Shown in pieces: positions 25,261-36,589 of a stretch of 64,000 nucleotides of DNA (position 1 is the stretch's first letter; every line of letters starts with the position of its first letter). Under the pieces are notes generated by a model. It was given only the letters and a program-made list of their open reading frames with translations, ran no database searches and was not told where the DNA came from. The translations under genes and the position numbers were made by a program. This stretch comes from Marthasterias glacialis (taxonomy: Eukaryota; Echinodermata; Asteroidea; Forcipulatida; Asteriidae): the NCBI GenBank assembly GCA_911728455.2, contig OU452227.1, positions 24,057,414-24,121,413 on the forward strand, written 5' to 3'.

Positions 25261-27305
25261 AATCAGGATATTATTTTCACAATATTATTTATTTATAAAC
25301 CCATGCACATGACAGTGGTCCGAGGCGGAATTCATAAAAGTGCACATAAAGATACATTACAGGAAAAGTTATTCCGTTTTGCTAAATATAACCAGATGCA
25401 AGTGTGCTCACCTATGGTGTTTGTTCGTGATGTACGCCGCGCGTAGAACTTATGTTCACCCAATGAACTCTAGGTCTTTATAAGTAAAATGTAAGTTCTT
25501 TCGACAATTTTGAACAATCGATTTTCGATGGTTCTAAAAAAGAAATTCACTAAACAAAATATGCAACCATTTTCAGGATGTAACCATTTTAAGGATATGT
25601 GACGATAACTAAGTTTTACCGAAGTCCCCATCAAAATTTGATATTCATACGGATGTGTTTGTGTGTTCGAGCTTCGAAGTAATGAAGTAAAAGTGCTTCA
25701 AACGCTAGACAATAATTCTTAAATTGTCAGCGAAAATTCTGTCTCTGGTTTTCCCTAAAACTTATCAGAGACAGGGGTCATTAAATAGGGCTGGTTAAGC
25801 ACCCCATACTAACACCACAAAAGACAATCGAATTAACTAGTCACCCTAATACAATGTGCCTCGCCTTAGAATGGGATTGAGGTAATTTCGTCTCCAGAGA
25901 AGGGGATTACTGCCGGGCAAACTCCTGAGTCACACAAAATTACATCACCATTTTCGGGGTCGACCAGGACCACCTTATTTTAGAAACTGACAGTATTATA
26001 AAAAAGTTAATTTAAAAAAAAATATGCACGTTTGCAGGAGTACCGTAGAAGCAACGCTTCAACGTATGGAATGAAATTATTTCAAATACACTTGGTCATG
26101 AATTGCAGTTTGGTCCAAAGCTTTCCGAACAATAACACAAAAAACAGTACACGTCTTGAAAAAATGTACATGGACAAAAAAAAATTACAAAACATCTCCG
26201 ATTGTTCTCGCATGATGGGCAGTAACTTATCCGTCTTTGCTCAACAATTTCACGCAGTTGACACAGTGCTGTCACCAGATTTTACGAAGATGTTAAAATG
26301 TTCACGAAGAGCTTACAGCTGTACTTTACCCGGCGTTTATTTTTAATTTTTTTTTTTTTTTTGGGGGGCAAGTTTTTGAATATTATTGTCATAGTTTTTT
26401 GAAGTAATATGCAATTCTCCTCATTCCAGAGAGTCAATTTCTAACAAATTTGAAGCAAAATCATGTTTGAAACCACCCCATCATTGGTTTGTAATTTGTG
26501 TACATAGAATTACAGCGAAGTTGACACTCTTGTGCAATGTGAAAATAAGTCCTGTTAAATGTATCCCAACTTAAAAACAGAGACTGAACAGAACAATGCC
26601 GAATGTTCTTTTTTTGTGACCGCAAAAAAATATTTAAAAAATACTACAGAATCCAACTTCAAAAAGTCAAATGGTATTATATGGATGCTCCGTGATTAAG
26701 CTTAGAATAGATCAACATTTTATGGACGAGTAAAAGGGTCGTCAATGTTTGTCGATCAAGGTGGGAAACTGTAAATAATATGACACGCCCGCATGTGCGT
26801 TTGAACAATATCTTGTGCCAAAATACCTATGCATTTCGTGTAATCTTCAAAATTAATTGAGAGTTCCAAATGTGTTCGTGTAGGTCAAATCTCGCGCAAG
26901 TATCACTCGGCTCCACGAACAATAGTAGAATTGTAAAAGTTGGTTTTAAAAACACATTGATGACGGGTTAGTGCCGACATTCTGCTTTGTATGATAGACC
27001 TGGTAGTTATTTGTAATTAAGATGTTTGTGCCCAACAACATGGTCCTATATGGGACACAGCGGCTTTTAATTTCAACGTAAGGATTTGACGAAGAGCACA
27101 GGGTCATATAGTTGAAACAACGGGTGAGATCGCAACTTGAAATGCAGTTTGTGAACTGATCTGAGCAATACTAATGTAGGCCTACTATCGCTGAACTAAC
27201 TTCAGTGAGCTGACAGTATACTGTGAGCATAAGCGCTCTCTGAATTAGTAATACAAATAAATTGTCCCGAAAGTGTGAACAAAGAGTGATAAAAAGAGTA
27301 CATAC

Positions 27306-27561
27306 CTAGCATGGAGTCTCCACTTGGGCTGGCTTTAGCTTTGGACATGCTTGATCCGCACGAAGAAGACACATCGCTGAGCTGTGAGCTCTTGCCCAGG
27401 AATCCGTCCGGCGAGAAGGGTCCAGACGACGCCGACGACACGGGTAGACTGAAGTCAAAGGCACGGGAGGCATGGAACCCGAGCCCGGGCGAGCCGAAGG
27501 CGTAAAGTCCGAGCGGACCCAAGTTATGGGGGAACTGTCCCCCGACAATAGATGTATCCAT
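27306..27561 (-). CDS. Uncx: UNCX/unc-4 homeobox gene, coding exon 1
   Basis: This is the first coding exon of a paired-class homeobox transcription factor that acts in the nucleus. It encodes 85 residues plus one base. Translation starts MDTSIVGGQF at 27561, and an in-frame TAA lies 12 nt upstream (27573-27571), so this is the first possible start in the frame. The stretch is rich in Gly, Ser, Pro and Phe. Residues 48-55 (PFSPDGFL) resemble the PFSIDGLL segment that I recall from the N-terminus of vertebrate UNCX, and an LSD tripeptide follows at 61-63. The exon ends CTAG followed by GTATGT, a good donor, in phase 1, which matches the phase of exon 2. The open frame runs on to 27202, but only into intron. 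The assignment rests on phase match, strand, order and N-terminal similarity; the homeodomain itself is in exon 2. Confidence 0.85.
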
Positions 27562-27677
27562 ACGGGTATTTTACTGGGTTCTGACGTCCGCTTCCAAAGT
27601 GACGAGGGATCTGTGAATACTTAACAAGCCCTGTAACCAACAGCTTTTATCATCTAGATGGACCAATTTGCTTATGT
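27562..27677 (-). other. Uncx: Putative 5' UTR of UNCX
   Basis: This is the stretch between the proposed initiator adenine (27677) and the start codon. It would be a 116-nt leader. An in-frame TAA lies 12 nt before the ATG, so the N-terminus cannot extend through it. The boundary depends wholly on the TATA/initiator prediction; a start farther upstream, in the CpG-rich block at 27.96-28.26 kb, is possible. Confidence 0.4.
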
Positions 27678-27707
27678 GAGTCTCTGTTGAAATGCAGTTT
27701 TTTTATA
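27673..27707 (-). promoter_or_regulatory. Uncx: Candidate UNCX core promoter (TATA box plus initiator)
   Basis: On the minus strand TATAAAA occupies 27707-27701. TCACAT at 27679-27674 fits six of seven positions of the YYANWYY initiator, with its adenine at 27677, 30 bp downstream of the first T of the TATA box. That spacing is right for a focused RNA polymerase II promoter. Short AT motifs are common in this AT-rich window, so the pair may be a coincidence. Confidence 0.45.
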
Positions 27708-27959
27708 CGACTAATACGGATGACTACCAGAATTAGGGAGTCTCACGGAACATCGACCTGCATATAGCTTTTGAGCTATTATTGCAATAGCAGTCGGGCT
27801 GCTTATTTTGGTTATCAATAAACCACTGTATCTCTCAATGTACCTCTCCCCCCTTCTCTATGTAAGCACGCTTGTACACAGCCCCCCTTGACAAACACAC
27901 CGATACAAAACTGCTTGCTGGTCTGCGGTGGGTCCTTGCTTGCTTTTGTTAAGGGTTTA

Positions 27960-28260
27960 ATTGCCTGGTTGATTGAAACGTGCCGCGGTGACTGCACAGT
28001 TATACGCAGAAGCCGTTGATTTGTCGCCTTGTGTGTACGTACGAGATGGCGAGCACGGAGAAAACGTACACACACACGAGAACAGTTTAGCGGTGATGTG
28101 GTTAGAGCGCCGCCGTGGTTTCCTCCTGGAGGAGGGAAGTGACATCAAACGTTGGCCAGCCAATGAACCTCGAGGGGGGCGGCTCAATGCGCACGTCAAC
28201 GGTGGGGTGCTAAGGTTTATGCCGTTCCCTTAGCTACTGGGGACGGATACCACCCCTCAG
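27960..28260. promoter_or_regulatory. CpG-rich promoter-proximal block upstream of UNCX
   Basis: This stretch, 400-700 bp upstream of the start codon, is richer in G+C and CpG than its surroundings. It contains a GC-box-like GGGGGGCGGC near 28176 and a CCAAT motif in AGCCAATGAAC near 28160. Open frames of about 80 codons cross it on both strands, but they overlap each other and look like nothing known, so they are probably chance. It is a plausible proximal regulatory region or an alternative start site. Confidence 0.45.
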
Positions 28261-28886
28261 CCCGTAGAGAATTATAGCCAACCGGTGACAAGTTCTAGGG
28301 ACAGACTTGCTTGGGAGGTATTTATTGATCCCCATGACGTGTCAGTCAATTTCACCAATTAATCTTTTGATGCAATTACTCACTGCTAACTCTTTGGCCT
28401 ATGAAAGTGAAATGTTCTAATTATTCAGAGGTGTCATTTGAACGTATGTTTCGCCATTGTAGCCTACGGCCGGCCCATCCCATAGCAATGCCATAGTGCA
28501 GATTTAATTCATGTATTAAATGTTTAATCTCCAACATACCGTAATGCCTAATGCATAACAGTTGTAAACCTATGGTTGGAGAGGTCATTAAAAATAAAAG
28601 AGAGTTATTTCGTCCAGTGTTGTAGTGGCATGTGTCATTTTTTCTTGTATACATTATGACCAAATGTTAAGTCACGTGTTACCTTACCTCAGTTAAACTC
28701 CAATTAAACGATGCCTCGTCGATCGATCCATTTGCTTGAAGGCTAATGTGTTGGCCCAAGCCCGGGTATGAGAAGGTTTGCAGTGAAAGCCACAAGTACT
28801 GCAAATGAATGATATACCAATACAATAACTGCATAAAAGGCAACATTATAACGCGTTATGCACTCTTCCTTACAAGTTTATAATAG
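28261..28886. other. Upstream flank with nothing recognised
   Basis: This is ordinary AT-rich sequence between the CpG-rich block and the foldback element. I see no coding, RNA or repeat feature. Confidence 0.6.
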
Positions 28887-28980
28887 TTAATGGCCTCACG
28901 TTTCGTCCCTATAGCAAAGTCTTTCTCATTGTTTAGCCTTTGAGAAAGACTCTGCTAGGGTCAAAACATCAGGCCATTAA
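28887..28980. mobile_element. 94-bp foldback (palindromic) element
   Basis: The element begins TTAATGGCCTCACGTTTCG and ends with the near-inverse CAAAACATCAGGCCATTAA. About 40-bp arms pair through CCCTA, GCAAAG/GCAGAG and TCTTTCTCA, leaving a loop of about 12 nt. The ends are both TTAA. It resembles a widespread foldback family; it does not code. Confidence 0.8.
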
Positions 28981-31800
28981 TTTTTGTTGGCATTTATACA
29001 ACAGGTCCCATTGGTTGGTATTTCTATTTTTGTTTCAAGTTTACAATAGCTGTATTGGTGTAATTATTTTCTACAGATAGAACAATACGTTATGACAAAT
29101 CACCGGTATAAAAAAAATTGTGTTCAAATGTGCTTTTTGTTTGTTTGTTTACGTCACGAGCCATCCAAAAACGCTGCGAGCCTCACAACCGTTTGACCAC
29201 TGGAGTTGCGCACGTGTATTTAATTATTAAACGCTCGTTGCACGGGTCAAAGGGCAAACACGTCTGATCATCTTGAAGGGGCCCACGAACTTTCCATGTG
29301 AAGTGAAGAAATTTGCGTGTGAGTGATTCTGAAAGTGTGTACTATTACAGCAATGGTCGCTGCGATATTTCCCCCTTCTCTCTGGATTTTCCACTGAGCT
29401 CCGACAGTTTTGAAGTATGCCGGCCAAAACTATTGCCTTAAAATCACCACGTGAATAAAAAAAAAGTACAAAGAACTATGTGTTGAATAGTTCAACTTTA
29501 AACGAGGATGTATACAAAAATGGCTGTCTGAATTTAGTGCGCAATTTCACCAGGGGGAATTGTTTCTTCCCGAGTCGAGTTTATGTTGCAAGGAAGTGAA
29601 TTTTTAATAATGTTATGAAGGGATTGATTATTTTTTGTTGGCAACGCAAAACCTTATCTTCATAGTTGGCAAATAATCTAAGGCTGGTTTAAAGACAATG
29701 TACATGGTTGGTAGGGAAAACAAAACTGTGGGATTTTCAACCTCCAGTTTACTTGCCGTCTGAAATTCTGTCAAAGTGAAGAAAATATCCTTTTGAAGAA
29801 CTTAAAATCACCACTGTCTTTTTCCAATTGCGGCAATCGAAATAACCACGTATGAACGTACACAAACACCCCAGCAAAACAAAACTTCCGCTGTTGAAAA
29901 CAACGCACTGAAAACTCCCGAGTTGGAATTGACTCAGCTTTCGTGTTCAAGGGGGCCTGATCCATTTATGGGTCAGGCTGACCCGAAGTCCGTATTAAAG
30001 TGACCCGGAATCCGAATCAAATGTCCAGATTTTAACAAAATAACGGGTCACATTGACACAGATTCTGGGTCAAACTGGCCCAGAAATGGATCAGGCCCTC
30101 CTGGGACCCGAAATCCTGACCTGGTAATTTTTAGAGTGTTGTCGGATGAAATTAAGTTAGTCTTAAACAAAACAAAAAACAAAAACACACAAATAAATTG
30201 AAACAAATAATTAAACAAAATCATATAATAATATACTCTAATTACCCATCGCTCATATACTTTCACAATCATGGTGACTTTTCTAATGTTATTAATCATC
30301 GTGAAAATACAAAGTTCAGCAAAAGTTCTATCGCCCTGAGTAATACAATGGACAAATTAAACTAATTGTATTTTTCAAAAAGATTCCGTTCCTCAAAACC
30401 GTAACCAAAACCATTATTATCTTCACTGGTTTCGTGGACAGTTTAGTGAATTTTTGAAAAAAATGTTCCGTTTCTCTTTCGAGGACATCTCGAACACTCA
30501 CGATCAAAACCATATTCAATTTCATATTTAAATATAAATGCATTATTGAAGGGATTCATAGTTTCAGTGATTTTGTCGAATAAGTTTATTCGGGGGATTA
30601 GTGGTAGACGAAGCAAATTTGACCAGGTTTTTACCCAGCGTCCGTCGCTAAGCTCCCAAGATTAAATTTCGGTACGATGCTCCATCATTGGTTTTAGCAA
30701 GAGCCGTACTATTGCGACTTTTTTCTTTATTTCTCTCTTTTATTTATTTATTTATTTTACTGTTTTTTCCCCCAAAATTTTAAATAGGCCGTGCTTTTTG
30801 CAGTAGCATCGGTTTTAAGTGCCGACAATCTGTCCACTGGGGACGTCCTGCGCCGGTGAGACTATGCATTTTTATATAGCATCCCTAAGCCATGCATAAT
30901 ACACAGTCTCCAATTTGCATTTCAAGGAAAGTACAAGAGAGAGACATTTGTCTTCAAAAAGGAAATATCATTTTAGGACACCTTGAAAAAAGTTATTGGT
31001 ATTCCTCATCGCTTGATTTAATTTTGTAAAGACCTTAAGCCTAAGTACTTCTGTTAAATATATTTATTTATTTACATTATACGACAATCATCAAATCAAA
31101 TAGAGTCTTTATATCTCGTCGTAAGATTTCTTCTAGAGTTTACGGCGTGAATACGCTTATATTGAGAATTGGAAAACCTTATTTTGTTTCCGTGGGGCGT
31201 ACTCCAAGTTCTTTTTTTGACATGGCCATTATGATGAAACAAGGGTCTATTATAAAGTGTGTTTTACTCCCTCGAATACTTTGTTTCCCCGATGCACCTA
31301 ATACCATGAAATCTAAATGTGGAAACAGACAAGCCTCTGTTTAATGCAATTAGGTGGTAATTGAAAGTATTCATTTTGGGCTTAAACAAAGATGTTGATC
31401 CCCCGGATTAGCCTTCGGGGATTACACTGAAATCGGTAAAGCTGTCTCATTGTTATTTTTTGCTATAAAAGTATCAAATTTGAGCCAAGTTGTTTTCCTA
31501 GTTCTTAAGACTGACTAAATCATGTTATGCTTGAAAAAATGAATTGTTAAACTGTATTTACATTTTGATGATACAAACAACCTGTGTCAATCAATATGGA
31601 TATTAAGATTTTGATAACATTTCTCTTGATTATTGAAATTAACTCAACATTATACGTCAAAGGAATTGTGCAGCATTCTCTTAGGAGAGAAAAATATTAT
31701 TCTGTTTAGTTTGAAAAGAAAAAGTTATCAGGAACAAACAAAGTATTTTGTTCGAAATTAAATCTGATAGGCTTTGGACTGTTATAACGCTGATTTTATA
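28981..31800. other. AT-rich intergenic stretch
   Basis: Apart from the repeat scrap at 29735-29960 and short T-rich or (TTTA)n runs near 30735, I see nothing here. The stretch 29960-30120 contains a repeated 'gggtca' theme (GGGTCAGGCTGACC near 29971, and a similar run near 30065) that looks like part of an old inverted repeat, not a gene. Confidence 0.55.
29735..29960. repeat. Fragment of a dispersed repeat with GCAATCGAAATAA core
   Basis: It shares, in order, GTCTGAAAT, TTTTGAAGA, AAATCACC, GGCAATCGAAATAA and TATGAACGTACACAAA with sequence at 55.18-55.27 kb. Both are probably pieces of one MITE-like family, related loosely to the 9698/48382 repeat. Confidence 0.6.
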
Positions 31801-31825
31801 ATGCCGCACACGTTATCATTATTAG

Positions 31826-31832
31826 TATTTTT

Positions 31833-31868
<36 letters not shown>

Positions 31869-32265
31869 TATTCGACCATGACAAGGACTTAACAAAATAA
31901 TAAAAGCAAAGGAAATTACAGCAAGTTAATACCAATATAATAATAATTAATAAACAATAAATAAAACGAAACGAATAAATAAAAAAAAAATAAAATAAAA
32001 AAAAAAATAAAAAAATATATAAATAAATAAAATAAAATAAAATAAAATAAAATAAAATAAAATAGAATAAAATAAAATAAAGTAAAATAAAATAAAATAA
32101 AATAAAATAAAATAAAATAAAATAAAAACTAAAACTAAAACTAAAACTAAAACTAAAAATAAAAAATAAAAATAAATAAATAAATAAATAAAAAAATAAA
32201 AAAATAAGTAAATAAGTTAATAAATAAATAAATAAATAAACAAACAAATAAACAATAAATAAATA
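31826..32265. repeat. Compound A-rich microsatellite: (ATT)n, (AAAAT)n, (AAAACT)5, (AAAT)n
   Basis: (ATT)n lies at about 31838-31868. Further right, roughly twenty AAAAT units run from 32028 to 32126, then about five AAAACT units, then AAAT units to 32265. The long minus-strand frame over it encodes Tyr/Phe/Leu/Ile runs and is an artefact. Confidence 0.95.
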
Positions 32266-32443
32266 CATTCTCGAAGTGGTGTAATACTTAGAGGGTACGT
32301 TGTACCAACTTTATGACGAAAATATTGTTCAGATTAAAACGGACAATGATCTTTCTGATGATCAGTTGACCCAGCATCTGACGTCATCGCCACAATAAAT
32401 CTTGGTTGCGCCATTCTGGAAGTCAGTTTCCCCGTGTGTACAG

Positions 32444-32566
32444 CCGTATCCGAACTAGCGTCCACGGCTACGGCTGTTGCTAAGGGTGTTGCTATGGACT
32501 TTCTACACTTCAACGCTTGATGACGCGGCGATCCAGCCGTAGCCGTAGCCGCCAATTCGGATACGG
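32444..32566. mobile_element. 123-bp miniature inverted-repeat element
   Basis: The 33-bp termini match at 29 positions. The left arm starts CCGTATCCGAACTAGCG and ends CGGCTACGGCTG; the right arm, read on the minus strand, starts CCGTATCCGAATTGGCG and ends CGGCTACGGCTG. The interior is about 57 bp and non-coding. No target duplication is evident. Confidence 0.8.
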
Positions 32567-34020
32567 TCTTATACCGTGCATGAGCATTTTAGGCAACGTG
32601 CGCGCACACTCACCTTTTCTTTACATGTAGTTTGACTCCCAAAATGGCAGACCATGGGTAGACAGTAGCCGCGTGTGACGTCAGGACAAGGTGTCGGTAA
32701 TGTTTATTTAAAAACAAAGACTGGTATAAGGATCCAAACAGAATTGACATATTTCAAAATCACTGCTCAAGTTCATACCAATACACGACCTCAAGAGAAA
32801 TGAGGTCAGAGTCAAGGAAAAACAAACACTGGAAGACCCCACAAAAATCACCACAGATTACTTTGCACAACATCTCCAGCAAGACAGAAATTTAAAGACA
32901 TTTTCATGGGCGGGTTGTACGAGACGTGTTTTATTGAAACGATGTCACGTTGTTTACCAACAGAGTGACCTTGTGCATTCCAGGAATCTTCCTGGCAGGC
33001 AAGATGCTACATCTGGCTTAGTCTGGTACTCAGACCCAATAATCTCTGACTATTCTGTCGATTTAACGGTCCGGTTTCACCCAATGTCACGTGACCAAAA
33101 ATAATTCATCATTTCCGAAAATATCCGAAATGTTCCGAACTTGTTGTTGTCAACATTTGGACAGTATCGTTGATAACCGGACATTTTTTCCCATTTTCTT
33201 TTGAGATCATGCTCAAGTCGAAGCGTTTTAAACTGGTTGAAAGTGTTTCAACTATTAACTAAATCGGCTCAGAGAAAACTCACCCGCATCTATCTTTATG
33301 TGTGTATAGCTTCCGTTGCAAGCAGAATGATGGTGATGACCCCTGACATGTTGCGTCATGCTCATACCTGACATAAGATTTTTAACGAGAGTCGCCAGGT
33401 CAGTGAACCAGACCTCATTTGGTCATAATTGTGAGAAGTATTGTATCATAATTCCCACATAAAATCAAGAGTTGTAATCAGTAACAGCTGAACAAGTTTT
33501 GGGATGTACCGCTTTTCATCATTTTCGTAAAAGTTTCCATAAAATGTCAGATTTTATGTTATCTTCCTTTTAGCCGGGTACAAATCATGCCTGCAGGAAA
33601 TCCATGTTATATGTGGTTCTTTTGTAAAAGTGACGTCACGGGTTACGCGACCTGCAGTTTTTACTGTATTTATCTCTAAGGCTGTTTATAGAATGATCAA
33701 TTAATTGTTTCTAACACTCTCCATTGTGTGATATAAAAAAATAATAAAAAAAATAACATGATCTTCCTCAGTAAAAACTTGTTGGACTAAACGCATTTTA
33801 ATTACGCGCGTATTATTCCAGCATAAAATGTTACTTTATTAATTTTTTTATTCATTACTACCAGGCACTGTGCACCTAACTTTAAACGGGGAGATTTTTA
33901 ATTAAACAACGATCAACAGCGTTTCTTAATGTATTCAATTAGCGCCCTAATTGGCTACTATATGGATTAAATAAACGCGATTTTGATAGTTCGCAATCAC
34001 TTCGTTGCAGCAAGGTTACC
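32567..34020. other. Intergenic stretch with nothing recognised
   Basis: This is moderately complex sequence without a convincing frame, repeat or RNA. It may contain old transposon remains (32760-33060 is relatively rich in A and C on the plus strand), but I cannot assign them. Confidence 0.5.
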
Positions 34021-34945
34021 ACAAGGTAATGAATCAATAAGGCTTGTCGTGGTGAGGGTGGGTGGGGAGAAGGGGGGGGGGGGGGCTCGTGCCACGGGCG
34101 CTGCCCAAAGAGGTGGTTGTGGCTCAGGGTTATTACTCATATCTCCAAATAATGCTATGATTTTCTTACATGTATGGTGTATAGATGTATTCTTTGTGAA
34201 GAACGCGGACGTGGTACAAGCTTCGGCTTCTTGTCTGACCTCCCCATACCATTATCCAAGTTCCGTTATAGCTTTTCCCTTCTATCTTACTTGCCTCATG
34301 GTATGGAAATAAACCCAAACCTAAGATGTTCAAAGACAAAGTGATCGAAGGGGCACCATCCCCCTAACCTTGCCCCCGGGCACCATGAACCCTAGCTACA
34401 CCACTGCCTTCCTCCCCTCTTCTGACATTCTCTTCTAATAAATAACAAGTCACTTAAATTACTCGGCTTGCACTTTCTCTTCGGCTTAAAGATGTCGCGT
34501 AGCATGAAGAACAATTTCAACATTTTGAGTTGCTACGTCGAGGTGAATGATTCAAGGTGTGAAAGCAACTGCCAATTCAGTGGATTTTTATATTTTTTTT
34601 TTGCTAAGCGCGGAAAGATATAACTAGCCAGACAAGCCGGAACACCATGTAATAACGGCTTGTTTGCACCTGGTTTCCCACTGAACTTCACTCAGCATTT
34701 TAGGTTTCTTGAGCAGCATTTTATGGGCAGTGGGCGTAACTAGACATTTACACTTGGGGGTTGGCAAGCGGGGGCAAAGATATTTTTTATTCTATACATT
34801 TATTTTTGGAGGCGGGGCGGACTTTTCACACGTATCTAACCATTCATTCGTGCAGTTTGTCAATTTCATTTGCAAGGGGGGTGGTTTGGGTTCTGAGCGG
34901 GGGGGGGGGTGCTCCATCCCCCGCCCCCCCCCCCCCACGCTGGTT
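34021..34945. mobile_element. G-rich region with two divergent hAT-like ends
   Basis: On the minus strand 34408-34390 reads GGCAGTGGTGTAGCTAGGG; on the plus strand 34726-34743 reads GGCAGTGGGCGTAACTAG. These match at about 15 positions and resemble the CAGTGGCGTA ends I associate with hAT-like elements. They face away from each other, so they look like ends of two neighbouring elements. G14 lies at 34072-34085, and a G11/C13 pair at 34899-34936. The outer ends were not found. Confidence 0.4.
34899..34936. repeat. G11...C13 hairpin-capable tracts
   Basis: G11 (34899-34909) is followed after 14 bases by C13 (34924-34936), with a further C run at 34918-34922. A G:C stem could form in single-stranded DNA. 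Overlapping frames are Gly/Pro artefacts. Confidence 0.9.
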
Positions 34946-35850
34946 ACTGGGTTTGTTTTCTTCAAAATAAATATATATAAAAAGGAACAGTAAAAATGTC
35001 TTTGTATTTAACATAATTTGAAAATGAAGATTGCTGTTTTTTTGTTGAATTCATTTTGTTTTGTTTGGGTTTTGGTTTCCCTTTACATATATTGTGGCTC
35101 TGGCGATGATTAATTGTATTGTTTAGTTTGTAACAGAAATCTCATGGGTGTTGCTAGCTTGCTTTAACGGATGGAGATAATGCCGGCTGACTGCATGTTT
35201 CCACACAACACTGAGCCTGCTGAACCCTTAATAAACTTTTCATTAAGGAAACGCACCGAGACGTGCCTGGATGATGTGGCAGGATTCTAATGGGGCAAGG
35301 AAAGGCCAGTTATAGTGTACAACAAGGTGCGGAGGTTTTCTCGCTGGTTGAAATCTTTGGAGAGTGAAACAAGCGATACATGTATATTCAATGCTGTCCT
35401 CTTGTCGATTAAATTAACAACTCGTGTAATGCGTCTTCCATTGAGTCTCAGAAAAGCCGTGCCAGAAAGGGCAGATTTGTCTTGATACAAAACAGGATCC
35501 CATCTGGCTTCACTGCAATTGAATTTTGTTGAACTTTTTGTCGATAATCGTTTCTCTGTCACAGTCAGCAAAATAATGTAAACACTTGTTTCAAAAAAGA
35601 AGATTGGAACCGTCTGATGTTTTGATGCATGGTAGTTCAATATTCAATTTGATATAACGAATTCTTTGTAAGGATTATTAATATTATCGTCACGTGTTTC
35701 GGGAATATTTATCATTTTCCTCTGAGTTATTTTTGTTAGCGGGTTGTCCAAAATAAGTTAATAACATTATGATACTACTGAACTACATAACAATGATCTG
35801 ATTATTACTTTAAGAACAATTTGCAGATTTCTGAAAACAAAAGCAGCTAC
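34946..35850. other. AT-rich intergenic stretch
   Basis: I see no feature here. A 117-codon minus-strand frame at 35287-35640 has no recognisable family and no supporting splice or start context. Confidence 0.5.
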
Positions 35851-36025
35851 AGCAATGACAACAACAACGCTGGTGGCAGAGACGCCGACGGCGACAACAG
35901 CAATAACCACAACAGGATCAACATCAACGACGAAAACAAAAACACTATCAACAGCAACAACAACAACATCAACAACCACAGCACTAACAGCAGTAACAGC
36001 AACAACATCATCAACAAAGCTGTGT
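35851..36025. repeat. Imperfect CAA/CAG/ACA trinucleotide repeat
   Basis: Trinucleotide-periodic A/C-rich sequence gives Thr-, Asn/Ser- or Val-rich open frames in several registers on both strands. That is the behaviour of a microsatellite, not of a gene. Confidence 0.9.
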
Positions 36026-36589
36026 AACTTATACAAGAATTATAGTTTGAATATTGGTAATCTACACTCCCCCAACCAGGATTGCCGTAATTCAGTCATC
36101 AGAAGGCCTGACGGACTCACTGGAGAAAGAATACATAGCTGATTGACGTCACGTTTACCAGACTAAAATTAGCTCGTCGCGATGCACTTAACTGAGATTC
36201 AATATGGCCGCCGGGCGACAAGGCTAGTTCGTACATGTGCATGTGCTTTACACTTCCATTAAGTGTATGTGATTATGAGTGATCATAATAAACATTAATA
36301 GATAAATATTAGTTTGTGTGACAACATTGTCCCGCCAAAAATAGTCTTTTTGAAAATAGGCCTACTCGAAATAAAACAAATTATGAACGACCATGAACAC
36401 TTACATAAAAAAGGAAGGGGAAAACATTTTTTCATGTTCCAGGAAAACATGCTTAGGCCCACTTCAATTTGATGAATTCTTGTCATAATTTGGTTGTACC
36501 TACGGTTTTTAATACGTCACATAGGTGATAGGATTGTACATTTGATGGTACAAGCGTGGAGAATAGAAAACAGGAATGTACCCTAAACC

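Larger units (their letters stand above)
6211..27305 (-). other. Uncx: UNCX intron 1 (21.1 kb)
   Basis: The intron runs from the GTATGT donor after exon 1 to the GAGTAG acceptor of exon 2. It holds a 408-bp inverted-repeat element (11409), a 31-bp minisatellite (14572), a CGAAAC-type miniature element (17619), a LINE-like relic (21858), a copy of the 300-bp repeat (9698), a truncated SINE (25117), homopolymer tracts (10765, 12519, 16313, 18048, 18825, 20537, 21560) and complex blocks near 16.5 and 22.5-24 kb. I see no further exon. The stretches 6214-7600, 7760-9690, 10350-10760, 11817-12400, 12700-14570, 14930-16300, 17120-17610, 18970-21550, 24310-25110 and 25270-27300 hold nothing I can name. 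Confidence 0.85.

Noticed and set aside
27311-27505. Plus-strand frame opposite UNCX exon 1
   Set aside because: It is antisense to a supported exon and has no family resemblance.
31864-32268. 134-codon Tyr/Phe/Leu/Ile frame
   Set aside because: It is a translation of the (AAAAT)n and (AAAT)n microsatellite.
35767-36142. Val/Ala-rich and Thr-rich frames
   Set aside because: Trinucleotide repeat artefacts, open in several registers on both strands.
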